Source: Branchinecta lynchi
Taxonomy: Eukaryota; Arthropoda; Branchiopoda; Anostraca; Branchinectidae
Assembly (NCBI GenBank): GCA_023053575.1
Contig: JAKZAP010000018.1
Location: forward strand, 19,992,202-20,056,201
Direction of reading: 5' to 3'
DNA length: 64,000 nucleotides
Part shown: positions 11,627-25,600 of the stretch, piece after piece
Layout: each line of letters opens with the position of its first letter
How positions within the stretch are numbered: the stretch's first letter is position 1
Position numbers and translations under genes: made by a program
The notes under the pieces: generated by a model
The model's database searches: none
Seen by the model: the letters and a program-made list of their open reading frames with translations, nothing else
Told to the model about the DNA's origin: nothing

Positions 11627-12004
11627 CTACCTTATTGTCTATCCGCAGCCTACCCTATCTCAAACCTATGTCGCAGACCCTCTACTAAGTACAGTGTTGC
11701 CACATGAAAAATATTTAGAGAGGGACTTTTGGCCCAAAACAGAGAGTGAATCGGGAGTGAAATTAATTTTCATGAAACGTTCACTTTTGGTCGGAACCGC
11801 CTCTGTAAAAATGACACATCTTAATCTTACTTTCATCAAAAAAAAAACTTGAAATACTCATTTCTGGTCGGAATCCCTGCTGCAAAAATAACACATTTGG
11901 TCATGTTCTGAAATACAGCGATTCTGTAGGACAAGAGTGACGAAAACAAAATATAGTGACAATTCACACTATCTTGCGACATGTGGCAACCCTGACTAAG
12001 TGTC

Positions 12005-12330
12005 GATAAGCTGAGCCTCGTTTTTGTTGCAACAGCGGCATAGCTGCTGCAGCAATTCTTTGCTTCTGCTCAAGATGCGTTTTTGGATTCACTGTCTGCA
12101 CGATTTCTTCTTGGTTGAAGCAGCACTTTGCAGGAAAGCACGGACTTGGTCGGTTAGCAAGTCCGCGATCCTCGAGAAGCGCTGCCGTCTTCCTCAGAAC
12201 CGCTCAAAAAACGAATTAAAAAAGAATAAGCCAGGAAGCGGGCGAGAAGTGGACGAGCGTGCAAGAAAAACGAAGCTCTGGTCGCGAATCTTAATGATAA
12301 GGTTGGGTATTCTTTTTCGATAAGATTTGT
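12005..12330 (+). repeat. GAGCCTCGTTT element, copy 1
   Basis: Starts TGAGCCTCGTTTTTGTTGC. The following 190 nt match, on the opposite strand, the insert at 33,365-33,655, including TTCTTCTTGGTTGAAGC, GGTCGGTTAGCAAGTCCG and CTCGAGAAGCGCTGCCG. The right end is less clear; it runs into a TTCATTCATTCATT-tailed LINE-like 3' end at about 12,420-12,460. Confidence 0.6.
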
Positions 12331-12570
12331 TTGATTTTTTTATCAAGATTAATGTTCTTATATTTTTGTAGTCGTTTTTTTTCTTGTTTTTTTCACATAC
12401 TCCATCTTTTTCCTCCTTTGTACTACTGATGGGCAATGAAATATTTCATTCATTCATTATTTTTGTCGTCCAAGAGAGATATTAGCTACCACCATAATAG
12501 CTGGCTTTTCTTTCTATGAGCTTGTATTAACCCCCGTGGAACACACCCTAACTTATGAACAACTTGTTGA

Positions 12571-12846
12571 GGGTGTTCCACCCTTAGTTAACTTCCGTTC
12601 CAACCTCGTACAAAGTAACTGCACAGACCGTTCCAACCTTCTCGATAGTAACTATTTGATTACCACCCTCGGGAGCGTAGTTACCGTGGTAACTACGATC
12701 TACGGTCTCTGTGACTTGACTGGTCCGATCAGCCCAAAGAACGAAATTTTGCCGAAAATATAAAACAGTGTTCCAGTCTTAACGTCAAGAAGCTAGGATC
12801 CATGACGTCATGCGTAGTAGCTACAGTAGGTAGGGTGGAACACGCT
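12571..12846. mobile_element. MITE, GTGTTCCACCCT family, copy 2
   Basis: Ends GGGTGTTCCACCCTTAG and AGGGTGGAACACGCTC form inverted repeats. The interior carries CATGACGTCATGCGTAGTAG, whose core TGACGTCA is a perfect palindrome. A partial extra terminus lies just to the left (12,536-12,570). Confidence 0.8.
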
Positions 12847-12953
12847 CATTATTCATCCTTGGTAATTTTTTTTTTTTAAAATACAAATCTCGTGGGCGCG
12901 GCTAACTGTTTGACCCTGCCGGTCAGTTTCGGTAACAAAATCATACCCTGTGT

Positions 12954-13380
12954 CAGAGATGGGCAAATCCGATCATGAAAGCATTCGAATCCGAATCCAG
13001 GGCTAGGCATGAATCCGTTTCCGAATCTACCATTTCGTGATGAGGATTCGAACCTGACCTTAAGAAAAATCAGATCATGTACAAAGGTTATAGTTTAAAA
13101 ATCCGAGGTGACAAAAAGCACTGATATTTAAGATAATCAGATAGCGTGATAAATTACTGGGGATGGTTGGTGGTGGAGACAAAAAGTTGGATTGCCTAAG
13201 CACACTGTGCACAAATTTGGAAAACGGAAACTGGAAGGATGCAGACTAGAAATTTTAGCGGATTCGTAAGATTGGGGTTTTGAATCCGAGTCTGAATCCA
13301 AATCCAGCCGGACAAGCAGAAGATTCGAATCCGGCCAAAAGGACAAATCCCGAATTCGAATCCCGATTCGCCCATCTCTG
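12954..13380. mobile_element. hAT-like element next to the SENP stop codon
   Basis: Begins CAGAGATGGGCAAATCC and ends GATTCGCCCATCTCTG. Flanking 8-mers CCCTGTGT and ACCTGTAT agree at six of eight positions, which fits an aged hAT target duplication. The interior has facing GATTCGAATCC-type repeats. The copy at 33,161-33,872 is longer because of a further insertion. It lies 65 nt past the SENP stop codon. Confidence 0.75.
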
Positions 13381-13445
13381 ACCTGTATGGATGCACACTT
13401 TCGATCAACGATAGCTGTAACCAAGTTCTGTACCGACACACTGTT

Positions 13446-13610
13446 TCAAGGGGAGATCAGATTCTTCTTCACTATTTCGTAGATCATTCGCCGTCGGAAG
13501 TATGGCATATCTTCCTGAGTGAATGTAATCGGCGCACGACGGGACTCGTACTCTGCGAACTTGCAGGCAAACATCCCACAGTCACTTCCGTTCAACTGCT
13601 GCGGGATATC
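13446..13610 (-). CDS. SENP1: SENP1-like exon 12 (last), catalytic Cys
   Basis: Acceptor TTTTTTACAG|GATATC. It encodes 54 residues and a TGA stop, beginning [18 protein letters not shown]. The nucleophilic Cys follows GSD and the oxyanion-hole Gln lies in PQQ. It ends [19 protein letters not shown], the conserved SENP1/2 C-terminus. No AATAAA was seen on this strand before the hAT element that begins 65 nt downstream. Confidence 0.95.
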   Translation of the reverse strand, partial: DIPQQLNGSDCGMFACKFAEYESRRAPITFTQEDMPYFRRRMIYEIVKKNLISP

Positions 13611-16600
13611 CTGTAAAAAAGAGAGAAATTTACATCATGCAAAGGCAAGGCTTCGCAATATTTATATTTGATAGTGGAAAATGGATACGTCAGCTGAATT
13701 TTATTGGAGCTATATTTCGGCCCTTCTTGGCAAGGGTCCTCTTCAGGATCAAAACTGCTCAAGTTGGAAAATGAACTTGTGGTTTTACCTTCACGTCTAT
13801 CTTCTGTTTTGGACTTACTTTGTTTTGCTTGGTTTTCCCGCTTTCAAACCACGACGCCTTCATTTTTTCAAATATTTTGCGTTCAGCCAGGAACGCGAAG
13901 GCTGTACAGAATCGAGAATAGTTAGAGTCTTGTTTCGTTGTTGTTGCTGTATTTATTCACTTTACGTTTGACGTCATTTTATCTTGATACAGTTACTTTT
14001 GTCGACAAAAAACTGAAAATTCAGCTAGTCCATTGAATGGTTTTAAAATGAATTGAATTGAAGCGCTAACAAGGAAAACTGTAATTTTGCGGTGAAAATG
14101 GAAGTGGAAGCACTGCAAGTTGAGAGAACAATCTTTGCAGGTTTAAACAGAGATCCCACAACCTAGTTGTATGCATATCAAGACTGTAGTGTACTTCACA
14201 TACTGCCCGAGTTTCACCACTTTTCCCGAAGGTGGCAGGATATGCAAAGAAACATTTCAATGTGCAAATCGATGCGGAATGTACTTGAAAAATGGTTGGT
14301 ACTTCAAAACTTTTAGCACCTTATTATTTTGCTTAAAGTCTAACCGAAAAGGGTTGGGATAGGACAATCTAGTTACCCATCACTTATTCACTTAAAATTG
14401 GCTTGAAGACCCGATGAAAATGTGTTACTTCGTTGTTCCGCTATTCACGAATAATTGTTTTTCAAATAGTGAAATTTCCGGGTGATTTGTGGTACCTCTA
14501 TGCGCTTGTATTTTTGTTGTATGCCTTACGGGAAAGATTTATGATATTTTTTGTTCAGGCACTACGCAATCTTCACTAATCTCACCACTGCCCACTGAAA
14601 AGCCACGTTTGTGTTCAGATTAAAATTTCCCGCGTCATAGTAGAATTTTTGTTCTGGGGACGGTCGCAGATATTCTGAACGTCATAACTGGAGCAGATAG
14701 TGGAAAATAATAAAATCCTTTGCAGAATCCAAATAATTCAGTGTATTTAGTTAAATGACACAAAAATAAGTTGGCTTTTCAGTTAAACTTTAAGTGAGCT
14801 AATAAGGTAAAACCCAAGTACCCCGATTTGTAATTATGTAGCTTGAAGTACAAATAGTTCCCAACACTGGATGTTTTCCAACTTTTAACAGTGTAGGACA
14901 AGCTAAAAATACCTGCAAGTTTTCCAGCTTCCAACTGGACGCGTCCAACTCCGTCTTTTTTTTATCAAGAGATTCGGCTTGAAGATATTTCAACAGACCC
15001 CTGAGTGCCGGGTCGTTTCGGGAACCCATCGAATCATAATAGCGAATGGCCTTGTTTGAAATATCCATAACGGCCATGCACCAATGGACGCCTAAGTGGA
15101 CTGGGACTAGAATAAGGTCATGTGCAAATACGTCCACCTAGAACGTACAAATCAGAGTTAATAAGTAATAAATACAAAGGTTATACTAAGGCTGCTGTAT
15201 CGAACGTCCAAACATTCGATAACGAGACAACACGAGACCTAACGATTTTCTGGCATTCGCTCGATTACGTAAGCAGTCTTGACCAAACAGGGACGCAAAG
15301 TAAGCAAATCATACTCCAGCATTAGGGCATTACACTGCAGAAAAAATCTTGCAGTATTTGCTACTGGGACTAATCTTGTCTTTATTGAGATAAGATTACC
15401 CCTAATTCGGATTAATCTTATCCCAGTAGCAAAGTAGCAAATACTGCATCCTTATTCGGAGAAACTTTTTACAGTGTACCCAAGGTATCAGCACCGATGC
15501 TCATCCGTTGAGGCACCATACAAGGCCGTATCCAGGGGGGGGGGTTGACCCCCCCCCCCCGAAACATACACAATTAACCATTTTTATAGGCTTTTCCCTC
15601 TGATCTATGTCTTTTTTGTCCGACCCGCAGGCCCCCCCCCCCCCGAAATAAATTCCTGGATACGAGCCTGGCACCATACCCTGGAGCCAGGACTCAGTAC
15701 TCCCATAGCTAAAAGCTAAGCTAAAGGTACAAGTTAAAAGCTTAACGCCAAATGTAATAATGAAAAAACATTTGTCTGAAAAAAACAGTTTTTATCCTGT
15801 GTACCATTTTTGTTATACTGTGCCTATACTCCAGCGTATAGGTTGCTTAAACGTGTGGGTGCTCATATGTTGCGGCATACCCTTAAGTCGGAGCATTGTG
15901 CCCAGGAATTGTGGATTTATTTATGACTGGCTTACCCACGGCCACGCCCCGCCCATTTATAAGCCCCGCCCATTTCCAGGCCTTATGGTGGGGCCATAAA
16001 CAGTTAATGGTGTTCTCTATTTTTATGAATAAAATGAACTGAACTGAACTTACCCATATAGTGGCACTTAATACGACTTGATCATGAAATTACTAGCACT
16101 GCCAAAGATCCGGTTTTGCCAAATTCCGGTCCAGAAGGGACATAAGGTAAAGGTTTCGAACCAGCGCGTCTTTTTACCTTCTCACCACTACCAAGTTTTC
16201 AACTCTGCAGACAAGCACAGCAAAATTTTCGGTTTTGCCGAATTCCGGCCGAATACTGATCCCGTCGAAAATGAAGCAGAGGTATCGAGCCAACGTGTCT
16301 TTTATCTTATTATCCCTATGTTGATGCTCCAATCGACGGCAAAAGACAAATTTAAGGCGTATTCTCGCCGTTCCCCGAGGACTCCTCGGGGAATCGAAGG
16401 GAACGGCGAGAATACAGGGAGTCACTCCACGCGGACTCCGCGTACAGAAACAGCGAGAACACGGGGAATGCTTCCAAAATCGATTTTGTTCGAATAAGAA
16501 ATATGCAGTTGACGAAATTAGTCTGGATCCACTTTATCTTTGGTTTTGTTTATTCTGATTATTTTTAATTAACTTACAGTGACCAATACCAGCAAAAATT

Positions 16601-19600
16601 GATTCCCCTCCGAATCTGAAAGGGAGTCCTTTTTGATGACGGGGATGATAATCGGAGCATTCCCCATCCGTGGGACTCGCGAGAATACGGGGAGTGACTC
16701 CCCGGGACAAACCAAAACGCGGGGACTCCTCAAGTGGAGTCCTCGGGGTACGGCGAGAATACGCCTTTAATTCTCACAAACCTACGGCTTTTGCTGGATT
16801 GCGAACAAACTCCTTTCGGGCAAGAATTTTTTTTATATATGAGTGAATGAATTAAATATTTTGTTACCCATCTACAGAACAAAAAGAAAGAGATGGAGCT
16901 TAGGAAAACAAGAATATTTCGACAGGATTCCAAAAATGTAATATTTGACCAGACAACTGAATCTTGTGGACATCCGGTCTTCGCCAGAGTCCTTAAACAT
17001 TTGTACTAGTAACATTTAGAAACCGATTAAGGCAAATGGCTAATCTGAGAAAACGAAGTTCGGATATGGATTTAGCATGTGTATTTACCCTCTACGTTAC
17101 ATCTACTTTAAAAAAACTGATCAAAACTTCGAAAACGAATTCAGCAGGTCTCCTTACCCCAACATCGAACCTCTAATCAACATCAGATAAGACCTTTACC
17201 TTGAACAAATTTTCCGGTTTTGGCCGGGTTGTGGACGAACTAGTTGTCGGGGTAAAAAATTATTGTCATACAAGGATCCAGCTACAGATAAAACTTACAA
17301 TTCTCCGATTCCGACCCGATTCCAGGCGAAACATATGTCCGGTTAAAACATTATCGTCATACACGGACTCAGCATGTCTTCTTACCCCTAAATCAAAGCT
17401 CTAATAAGCTTCAAATCAAACTTTTTGGTTTTGGCCGGATTCCGGGCGAACCATTTGTCCGGCGAAAAAATAATTCCCATAATAAAAAGCAAGAAAAAAG
17501 AGAAAAATACGTCTTCAGCATTTCTTCTTACCTCATAACCGAAAATTTCGAAAGCTGTTAAAACTATTTTGTTCGCCCCCTTAATTTGAACCCCACCCCT
17601 AAATGTAGGGCTACAGAGCCCATCTACGAACCCTACCTGTCTCTTGACCCAAAGAATCCTCACGCCAAGTTTCATCAAAATATCTCATTCCCTTCGAGAG
17701 CTATCGTGCTTATGAGGACACGAGACGAGACAGCCGGCAACTTTCACGAAGTCATAAGTAGACCTCCCTTGGGATCCCCGAAAACGAAGAAAAACAACGA
17801 CTACAATAACAAAACAGCATTAACCTAGATACAAGATCAAACAAATATTGTCAGAAAATATTATCCATTCAGGGGTGTGCAGTATCCTTATTATTAGGGT
17901 TCTCGACCAGATTATTGACATGGCTTCACCGTGCTCTTTAACCTCAACGGACGGTGTTTGATAAAAATGTCCCCCCCCCCCCCTACAACGACACCACTAA
18001 AAATAGAGCTGCGGAGCCTACCTTCGAACCTGACATGTACCTTAACCCAAAAGATTTCTCCCAAGTCATGACCGTGACGCCTCAACTAATTTGAGAGTTT
18101 TCGTGCTAAAAGATAGACAGACAGATATATGGATGAACAGACTTTCTGAGGTCATCGCATCACGTCTCCTACGTTGTGGGATCTCAGAAAGCAGAAATCT
18201 CCAGTGAATACTACAGCCGAAAATCCGCAGATAAAAACTGCTAGATCTCTGCAAAGAAGTATAAGTATTAAATTATATTAAATTTTATTTATAACCCGTC
18301 TACGTTAGACGGAGTGTGGTAAAAGATATATCTCGCTCGGAGCAATTAATTTTCTGAGATGCTACTGTAGTTACTGAAGTAAAAATGATAGTACCTTTCT
18401 CGTCCAGCGTTTCACGCTCGCATGACCTTCCTTCATTATCTTCGGATAGAAAAAGGTGTTAAAAGCAAACACACGGCAGTGCTCCTTGGAGTTTTGACTT
18501 CGCTCCACAATCATATTCAGGTAAAAGTTGATGACCTGTGAAAAAAGAGGCTCAAACTCCAACTCCCCCAATCATAACAATAGGTCTATATTACAGGGAA
18601 ACAAGACCAAAGGTTTCGATGGAATTCCGAAGGGGAATATTTTTTGGACTTCCTGGTAAAGACGGTCGAGATCCGACGTTTCGAAATCCCGTAAAGTTGC
18701 AGGCACGTTCAGCATTTCAAATCTTCGGTGGACCTCTGATGAAACATTTACACCTACCGAATTTCTGGGTTTGTCTGAATTCCGGGGGAACTACACTTGT
18801 CCGGCAAGAGAGTAAAGTTCCAAAAACATTTTTAGCATATTACCCCCCAAGTCGAACCTCGAATCAAGTTTAAAGACCTTCACTTTTACCAATTATCCGG
18901 TTTAGGCTGGAGTCCGGGGGAACTACTTTTCCGCCGAGAAAGTAAAGTTAGAAAACCCACTCAGCATGTCTCCTTACCTTAACATCGTACTTCTAATCAA
19001 CTTCAGATGAAACTTTTACCAGTTTTCCGGACCGGATTCCGGGCAAACAACTTGTCTTACGAGAAAATACATTTCAGGTACGGATTCAGCATGTCTCCTT
19101 ACCTCGTGAAGTTTTGCAGGGAGGTTTCACAAGTAATCCTTGCTACCACCCCCTCAACCTAAACGGAAGAACGACGAAGAGGCCAAACAAGAAATGACTC
19201 AATACCCTGAAAATGGACATGGAACTATAGGTTTTTTTCGACATGACAGCAGAAGACGAATGCGAATTCATCCTAATTCCCACCATTCACCACAGACCAA
19301 GATTCATGTCTCCTTATCGTCCACCAGATTCGGAGAACAGAATTGCGTTTTATTTGAAGTTCATGTTACAGTGGGAGTGGATGGCGAACTGTAAATAAAC
19401 TATTCCACACTGACTACGTCAGAAGGCCCGCTGAACTATTCCCTGCCTCCCCCCGCGTACAAACTAGCGGGTCCGCTGGCACTCACGGACGGCCCACTGG
19501 CAAATAAAACGACTTCGGACACCCTGCGCCTTCCCGGCGTACGGCCCGCTGGCAAATAAAACGACAACTTTACAAGAATGACCGAAAATCTCACAATGAA

Positions 19601-22600
19601 TCAGACGAAGCAACTAATTCCTCCTCCAATACACTCATCCGAGCGTTACCTAAAGTCTTTTGTACCATAATTTATTAAACAGTTTAACAGTTCCCAGCTG
19701 CGGTATGCAATTTTGACTTGTTTTTGTTTATTTATGTAGTTTATTTACGAACTTGATTGTTTTATTTAGAAATTTTATACGAGATACGGTATGTAGTTTT
19801 GACCTGACTTTTGTTTATTAATGTACTTTATTTATTGTTATCAAATAATTAATATTGACCTGTCGAGTTGATTGATATTGCCTGAAGTGTCTTTATTTGT
19901 ATTGACATATCCAAAGCTATTTTTATGTATTTAAAGATATTACGGATTAAACCATCATTTCATTTCATTTCATAAAACGCACCTCGGAACACCTTGTGTC
20001 CTGAGGCAAGTCGTAAGTATGATTTGTAGAGGCTTCTTGCACTTTTAAAATTAGTAAAATAACAAAGCTAACCTACCTCATCGTTCAGCCACCGAACGCC
20101 GACGAGTGTGCAAATGTCCTTCTTTTTGATAGGCTGATTGTACGCTTCGACGATGACATGTTCCATATGCCCAGCGCTCAGAACTCTGTCGACAGCGGAC
20201 TAAATAAGAAAAAATAAATCACTATTTACAGTAAAACTACGGAAACTACCCGCCTGAAATCAACCCAGACAAAATGAACTAGATTCTGACCCGATTTCAG
20301 TGTAGTTTCTTTCTCGGGTTGACCGGAATTTCTGCCTCGGGCATGGATCGATTTCAGGAGGGAAACTTTCGTACCTGGCAAATGGATCATTTTCTACTGA
20401 GATGACAGCTACTGAAGCCATGGAGGGAGTAATTGTTAAAGCACCCTTTTTTTTCAATTCAATTTATTTCAAAGCATCAACACGCGTAGTGGCTTGGGGC
20501 CAAATGGCATGTTGTTTAAATAAAGATACAGGATATTAAAACCACAATGTCAGTCAAAACAACAGAATAAACAATTCAGACTGAAAATGGTCTAACGCAA
20601 AATAATAAAAGTAAAACACACACAAGACAGGCTAAGACTCATCGTTGAAAAAGTAAAATTGGGGACAAAACTATTACGGTAGCGCTCCGTACGGTAGGAA
20701 CGGGGTTCCAGCTTTGGTTACTCGCTCCTCACACTCTCTTTGTGGACGCAAACGTCGAGGTTGGAAGAGAGGTGACAGGAGGGAGCGGAAGGAGGGGATC
20801 TGTAGGGATTTCAAACAAACTCTCTTGCTCCCCCCCCCAGCGAATGCACGTGGTCTACTAGCCACTGAAATCTCGCTCTTTACCAAGTCCTTGTAAGTCA
20901 CTTTATATGATTTTTTCGCTTTTCAGCGCCTCTTATCAGGGTACACGTTTCTTTTTTTTTTTTTTCGCCAGGAGTTTTTGCACGACGCCTGCAACCTTGC
21001 TGACGAATCCCTAATTTCTCGAGGCGGAATAGTTAAAATAGGTATAATGAAGTGTAATGCCCGGGCCACATTCAATCACATCTGTATGTAATTTGGTTAT
21101 TACCCACTCTTGCGTTTCATCCTGGTCACACCTGGAACGAAGAAATTCAATATATACCACCATCATCACTCGTATGTAAACAAAATCAGCTAAAGTCAGT
21201 GACTGTGGTCACTCCAAAGTTACGTTTCAAAATGGTGGAGATCGATTTTTCGATCACGTCCATTTTAGGTTTTCAGCGTCTTTTCTTCCATATTTCAACC
21301 GTAAGACGGTCTATTACCTGCGTTATTACCAGGTGTGACACGGGCATAATACGGCGTAGTCAGATTCGTGTTTTCTTCGGGGAGGGCAGCAATCAGCTGT
21401 ATTAAGAAGAATAGACCTTGGTTCTACCTTGTCGTATGCAGAGCCGATTAGATCGCTTTGCTTGGATCCTCCAGCGGACCGAGTAAAGCGGAACTTCGTC
21501 AGGGGTTGTCACCGATAGGACAAAAGTTCACTCCGTTGGAACTTGAAGTAACAACTTTTCTCCGAAAGAACACGTTCAGTTACGACTGCTTATTGGTAGT
21601 TCGCTGAATATTGCTGTTCATACGTTAATTTAGTAGTTTTACAACATGATGGTAGAAAAATTATAGTTATGTACTTCGAGTAGTCCTAAGTACCCTTTTT
21701 GTGATCTTTAGCTCGAAAAACTGTATCAATGTGGCGACGGTGAACGTCACATGAATAAGAACCTTTCATTATCAGTTTGAACAAGGGTATGTTATAAGAC
21801 GTAAACATCACCTATGCAGTTTGTTACACCTATCTGAACAATGCTTATGGCCCGTTTGTTTTTTTAAATATACGGACTTGTATAAAAAAAAAACCACCTC
21901 GGATTACATAGCCTATCATTCTTCATATAATCAGGACAATCAAGAGGGAGTCTGAAGAGTTTGGACAGTGCAGTTCGGTCGCCATCGATATTCTGCGAAT
22001 TAACCCCCAGATGCGCTGGTAGCCGAAATGGTTTTTTTTCTGGGGGGGGGGGGGGGGGGGAGGTATTACCGACTTGAGCTGTGTTTTAACACCGACTGTT
22101 TTGATGAAAAATCAATTGATTCCAGTAAAAATCGACTGTTTCTTAAGAAGAAAGATATACTGTTTCCAAGAAAAAAAATCGACTGTTCTTACGAAAAATC
22201 GCGGCGCTCGGTTGTATTTTTCCAACTGGCCGACAACATTGGGGCACGCCCCCCCCCCCCCCCCCCACACCACACACACGTGACGCCCCTGGTAAGGACA
22301 GCTTAGCTGTGTCTGTCCTCCAGCAAATCTGACGTCGATCGGCCAGATCGAGCGGGAGATGAAAGCTAATGTGCGAACCATCAAAACAGAAGAGACTTTC
22401 GCATGCAAACCATTTAAAGCACAACTCTTACTAGAAATGATCTTTTCACTATGAAACGGATCAGAAAAAACATTCTTCGAATATACCATTACTTTCTATC
22501 TGAATTTAGCGATTTTCATGTTAGCGCTTGTCGATTTTATCCAGCCTTCCTGCTCTCCGCCGCGGCGGCTGGGTGCAAAACATTTGAAAACTGAACGCGC

Positions 22601-25600
22601 CGTCGTTAAAAAGTAGGAAAACTAAATAAAAGAAATCAAAAGCAGAAGATTACATATCCTTGTATTTGAAAAAGTTGCCAGCGGACGTTCAAGATTCTGG
22701 CAAACTTTGCGTTGTGTAACCGGCAAAACTCGGCAAGGCCGAGAAACCGCTAAAAATTCGTAGGTACAAAACGAAACAATGCAGAAAGGTGGGGATTTTG
22801 GAGGCCTATAATTCCATAAGGGAGCCATAAGGGAGCTTGCGTCGACGCAACGCAGAGCTTACGGAAACAAGTAAAACTCAACGCAAGAATAGACCCATGT
22901 TCTATTCTTGCATTACATCGTCACGTACGCATTAGATTTGTCAGTGGAAAACGGAAGTTTTTGAAGAAAAACAAAAAAAACATGTTGGATTATGAAGAAA
23001 AACTTGCTACTAGCGAAAGAAATTAAAATTCAGCAGAGGAAACCGAGAAAACAAAATGCAAATGAGCTTCCAGCGAGAAAGCTTCACGCGCAGGTGTGAA
23101 AGATACGCTGCGCAACCTGGACGCAACGCAAGATAAACGCATACACAACGCATCGCAACACGCGTCAATGTGAAAGGCTTAATTTTCAGTTCTGGCCATG
23201 AGAATATGTGGTGCGAGTGGGCGTGTACATAGATACATCTTTAGAGTTAAGAAGGAGTCTGATTGTTTAAGTTATATTTTTGTTTTTGTTTGTTTGTGTA
23301 TATGGCCCGTGGGCTTTTGAAATACACTAATCTATCTATCTATCTATCGGTGCGGTGAATCGAGTAAAAAAGCAATAACAAACCAAATTCCAATAAAGCT
23401 AGGACAGTAACGACATTCCAAGAAGAAAACTAAAGCATTTTATTACTGATATGTTCCGCTCGCTACTGCTCAACCACCACTTCCTAGGGATTTTCCAGAA
23501 ACACCCGTTCTATATTTAAATAATGCATATAACGAATACGTCAGCAACGAGGCTTTAGCAGCGATTTTCGGCCCTTCTTGGCAAAAGGGTCCTCGTAAGG
23601 CTTGCCAAGAAGGGCCGAAATATCGCTGCTAAAGCATCGTAGCTGACGTATCCGTTATATGCATTATTTGAGTACATGTTTCAAAGTCAGCTTGGGCTCA
23701 AGGAATATTTACAGCCATTCTTATGACTGGCACGACTCATTGTTTCTTTATGTGGAGGAGGGGGGGGGGGTCTACAATTACCTCCATTTCTGGGGTCATC
23801 GGTGGTAGCGCCAGGATCTCTTCCACCTCCGGTTCGGGTAGGAGGATGGTCGAAATGCGCATGCGCCGTCTGAGTTGACTGGAAACCTCCTCATCAAACT
23901 TTTCTCTTTCTTCCTGTGAGAAAGCGAGCTGCGACTGCAACTCTTCCTCGCGGGCGCTGAACTCTTCTTTGTATGAAACGATTGACTTCTCCCTAAACAA
24001 GATAATCTTAAAGTTTAATTGAAAAACTAATTTTACGTTTTGGCCGATCAATCGTTGCCAGTGAAAACCATAAGACATATTCCGTCCAATCTAGCACCGG
24101 CGACAGGGCGGACGCGGCACCAAAATCTCCTGGTGCCAGTTGGATGTCGCACTAACCGTATTTCAATTCATTTGTGACATATTTTACTGAGAAAAAAAAA
24201 AAATGAATGAATTCCAAGTGATTTATTTTCTTTTATGTAATAATCGTATATATTCAAGTATTATAACACTAAAATCTAATGGTCGACGAATTTAGTGCCA
24301 TGTCGGTGCTACGAGTTAGATCAATAAAAATATCTATCTATCTACTATCGAAAATAATCAGAATATTTTTATTTGTCCAATATCTTTAAGGGAAAAACAA
24401 CCTGGGAGATCAACAATTTATACGCGTCATGAAATACATAAAATAACAGTTAAAGGACATATCTTACCTATAATACTGACGCAGCCTACTTCCGTAATCA
24501 CTCCAACCATTTCTGCGCCAGGAGCCCGAATTTCGTATGCTACATTTTAATCCGTTCTAACCCCTCTAACAAAACCGCGCTGATTTTCTCACTTGCCGCG
24601 TTTCACTACCGTCGATGCGTATCACGCTGTCGACGTTTGTCTGCGAGCAGTATTTCCATCAGAAAAACCGGTTATGTAAATTTTTCCTCGTTTTCGCTAC
24701 GAGTCAAAGCCGTCAAAGGGTGTCGAAAACGGCTTAAAACAGCTAACACCATGGATAATTTGTTGAAAGCAGAGCCTAGTCTTAAAGCACAATGGACACT
24801 TCTAATGATTAAGTTTGTATTAAATGATTCACAAATAAACATTTCCGACTTCCTTTAGAAGGCGCTACGAAAATCAGCCGTTTTCTTGTAATCCCTTGTC
24901 TTTACCTCTCTGGCATTTCGGCGATCCAAATCTTAGGAGCTGGGATATCGTGGCAGGAAATTCAAAAACTCCCAGCAATGCTTGATAGAAAAGGATATAT
25001 TTGAGATGTCACCAAAGTCAAGTCGCAGATGCAGTCTACCTGATTGTTCTAGTCTTTCATCAGAAGTTCCACGGCTTAAAGTGCCTATTAAAAGAATTTC
25101 TTTGGAAATAGTGTTGTGAAGCTTCATTAGCTTGCCTTATAAAATGTAGCCTACCAGAATATGCAATAAGCTTATAAAAAATAACATAGACAGTATTCAT
25201 TCAGCACTCGCCCGGTGAGGACGTGAAATGCTTGCATAGCCAAACCGGTTTTGATTGACTGAGTGAAATATGTCTGCAACGAGCGACGACGATACGTATG
25301 TTTATTCGGCGGTTTTGAACTTTATCCAAGTGAACATTGAGGCGGGAATTGATGATGAAACTATCATTAAACACGCGGTGGACTTTTTTGAGAACTCCAT
25401 CATTTCGTCCGCAAAGACCAGCTTCTACGCTGTTGCTGTTCCGTCTGAGATTTGTCCTAAGCGTATTGGCAACAAGGCTGTTACGAGCAATCTTAGAGAT
25501 ATTGTGGATTTATTCCATAGATGTGATTCTGAAGAAATTACTGTTCCTGTGTATGTGATACGTTTACCTACGGAGGTTCCGGTCATACCAGCTGTTGCTT

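Noticed and set aside
22112..22489. 125-codon - strand ORF with a poly-Gly run
   Set aside because: The Gly run is a translated poly-C tract and the rest matches no protein family.
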